DNA of 64,000 nt from Bdellovibrionaceae bacterium UBA1609 (GTDB lineage Bacteria; Bdellovibrionota; Bdellovibrionia; Bdellovibrionales; UBA1609): positions 58,263 through 122,262 of the forward strand of contig DCMZ01000002.1 in the NCBI GenBank assembly GCA_002321895.1. The letters are read 5' to 3'. The translations under genes and the position numbers were made by a program. Shown here in pieces: positions 62,832 through 64,000 of this stretch. How positions within the stretch are numbered: the first letter of the stretch is position 1; every line of letters begins with the position of its first letter. Below the pieces are notes generated by a model that searched no databases, was not told where the DNA came from, and saw only the letters and a list, made by a program, of their open reading frames with translations.

Positions 62832-63143
62832 ATGGGTCATTCTAGAAGAGATTTTTTAAAGAAGGCTATGGTTACAGTTCCCGCAGTGGGAATTGCAGCA
62901 ATCACCTACCGTGCTCACGCGGCGGATCCGGACGCAAATAAGCTTGTAACAGATGTGCCCGCTAACAAGGGCTTGCTAATGGGTTTACAGTACGTAAATG
63001 AAAGCAAAAAAGCGGGACAGAGCTGCAAGAACTGCAATCTGTACACTGCAGGGAAAGACGGAAAAGGAAAATGTTCCATTCTTCCCAAAGGGCTTGTTGC
63101 TGAAAAAGGCTGGTGTGTGACCTGGCAAGCCAAGCAAGGATAA
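62832..63143 (+). CDS. High-potential iron-sulfur protein, Tat-exported
   Basis: 103 aa with a twin-arginine signal (SRRDFLKKAMV, cleavage near AHA|A) and a small mature domain carrying four Cys (CKNC, then GKCSILP, then GWCVTW), the HiPIP pattern for a [4Fe-4S] cluster. It carries electrons in the periplasm. AAGGAG Shine-Dalgarno. A short dyad (ttaggt/acctaa, 62801-62819) lies just before it, and a strong terminator follows. Confidence 0.9.
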   Translation: MGHSRRDFLKKAMVTVPAVGIAAITYRAHAADPDANKLVTDVPANKGLLMGLQYVNESKKAGQSCKNCNLYTAGKDGKGKCSILPKGLVAEKGWCVTWQAKQG

Positions 63144-63169
63144 GGTTTTATCTATATATGCAGATAGCG

Positions 63170-63198
63170 AAGGCCGTAGATTGACTACGGCCTTTTTG
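63170..63198 (+). terminator. Rho-independent terminator of the HiPIP gene
   Basis: aaggccgtag / ctacggcctt is a perfect 10-bp stem with a 5-nt loop, followed by a T run. Confidence 0.9.
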
Positions 63199-63250
63199 TT
63201 TATGTAAGGCGCTGGGTGGCAAAAAAAGTGTAATTGCTGAGACTTTCCCA

Positions 63251-63279
63251 TTGACCCCGATTGGATTTTTCGGCATTTT
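63251..63279 (+). promoter_or_regulatory. Possible promoter of tRNA-Ala
   Basis: TTGACC, 17-nt spacer and CATTTT (weak -10), about 15 nt before the mature tRNA 5' end, with a GC-rich discriminator. The -35 is identical to that of the rRNA promoter candidate. Confidence 0.35.
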
Positions 63280-63294
63280 CTTCCCCTGTCCTGT

Positions 63295-63370
<76 letters not shown>

Positions 63371-63673
63371 CCTCTAACTGCTTAAGTTTGAGGCGACCAT
63401 AGGACCCGATCAATAAATTTAATTGATTGGAAATTGTGTTGTTTTTACAAATAGTTAACGCAACACAATGCAAAGCGAAAATTCTTTTATTTTTTTTAAG
63501 AATTACGCTTGACCAGGTTGGGGTAAACAACTACAACCACGGTTCTGAAAAACGCATACTTTGCTCTTTGAAAATTGAATAGCTAGACAATTGTTTAATT
63601 GGCTTCCGCAATTGATTTATTCAGTTGCGACCAAAAACACTTATACTTAAGTGATTTATTTAGAGTTTGAATT
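63371..63673 (+). other. tRNA-Ala to 16S spacer / rRNA leader
   Basis: About 300 bp without a gene. It holds a 9-bp inverted repeat (attgtgttg 63433-63441, caacacaat 63461-63469), an A/T-rich tract, a promoter candidate at 63509-63537 and a boxA-like antitermination element (tgctctttgaaaa, 63562-63574) before the 16S gene. Confidence 0.7.
63509..63537 (+). promoter_or_regulatory. rRNA operon promoter
   Basis: TTGACC, 17-nt spacer, TACAAC, preceded by an AT-rich UP-element-like stretch (63478-63505). Its position before the boxA-like element fits an rRNA promoter. Confidence 0.55.
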
Positions 63674-64000
63674 TAACTGAAGAGTTTGATTCTGGCTCAG
63701 AGCAAACGCTGGCGGCGTGCCTAATACATGCAAGTCGAACGAGAAAGCACTTCGGTGCGAGTACAGTGGCGCACGGGTGAGTAACACGTGGATAACGTGC
63801 CCCGAGGTGGGGAACAACTAGCCGAAAGGTTAGCTAATACCGCATAAGACCACAGCATCTGCGGATGCAGTGGTTAAAGATTTATCGCCTCGGGATCGGT
63901 CCGCGTTCGATTAGCTTGATGGTGGGGTAATGGCCTACCATGGCGACGATGTCTAGCGGATCTGAGAGGATGATCCGTCACACTGGAACTGAGACACGGT
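63674..64000 (+). rRNA. 16S ribosomal RNA (5' part, runs off the window)
   Basis: The conserved 5' sequence (gaagagtttgat, then ggctcagagcaaacgctggc) and the following landmarks (catgcaagtcgaacg, cgcacgggtgagtaacacg, ctaataccgcataag, cactggaactgagacac) define 16S rRNA. The 5' end is placed by alignment to E. coli numbering, and about 330 nt are visible. Confidence 0.98.

Overview
This window looks like chromosomal DNA of a Bdellovibrionota (Bdellovibrio-like) bacterium. Three things suggest this. The order lptB-rpoN ... lepA-lepB ... pyrB-carA-carB ... pilD-pilMNOPQ with an adjacent Agl/Glt gliding-motor cluster is what I recall from Bdellovibrio chromosomes. Many lipoproteins and cell-envelope genes have no widely known homologue. 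The 16S rRNA start at the right edge has a proteobacterial/bdellovibrionotal character. Genus and species cannot be fixed from here. Coding is dense, operons overlap by 1-4 nt (ATGA, GTGA and TTGA junctions), and GTG and TTG starts are common.

Layout. 1-4.0 kb: the end of a PhoH ATPase, then a small operon with an unknown protein, a cupredoxin-like exported protein and a solitary CpaF/TadA secretion ATPase, then a coiled-coil protein. 4.0-8.7 kb: eno, ftsB, an XRE regulator and polA. 8.7-11.7 kb: a BamE-like lipoprotein, a FliL-domain membrane protein and an FHA-sigma54 activator. 11.9-16.0 kb: engB, kdsB, pyrG and kdsD (Kdo and nucleotide synthesis). 16.2-27.5 kb: an Agl/Glt-type gliding machine with two outer-membrane barrels, two TPR proteins, a small exported protein, an FHA-TonB-like protein and an AglRQS proton-channel motor. 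27.5-30.7 kb: an LptC protein with OstA-like repeats, lptB and rpoN. 30.7-39.2 kb: a surface-glycan island of glycosyltransferases, an epimerase and a methyltransferase-like protein. It begins next to a 164-bp element with 29-bp perfect inverted repeats and includes a glycosyltransferase with a long repeat-built tail. 39.3-50.6 kb: hpf, metK, a ribbon-helix-helix regulator, lepA, an active and an apparently dead signal peptidase I, and pyrB-carA-X-carB. 50.7-58.2 kb: an ABC pair, pilD and pilMNOPQ in the order of the Myxococcus pilH-I-D-M-N-O-P-Q block. 58.2-62.7 kb: a lipoprotein, rarA, a CheY-like regulator, a cupin with a coupled 31-codon ORF, about 0.9 kb with little coding signal, and an unknown protein. 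62.8-64.0 kb: a Tat-exported HiPIP, tRNA-Ala(TGC) and the 5' part of a 16S rRNA gene.

How it fits together. The chain kdsD-(kdsC)-lptC-lptA-lptB-rpoN-hpf found in many proteobacteria is visible here but opened twice: the gliding cluster lies between kdsD and lptC, and the glycan island lies between rpoN and hpf. The window therefore combines envelope building (Kdo, LPS transport, glycan) with two surface motility systems (gliding motor and type IV pilus). Several genes without a Shine-Dalgarno sequence have a -10-like hexamer ending 7-9 nt before the ATG, which suggests leaderless mRNAs. The most unusual items are the repeat-tailed glycosyltransferase, the 29-bp inverted-repeat element, the pseudo-signal-peptidase and the unknown protein between carA and carB.
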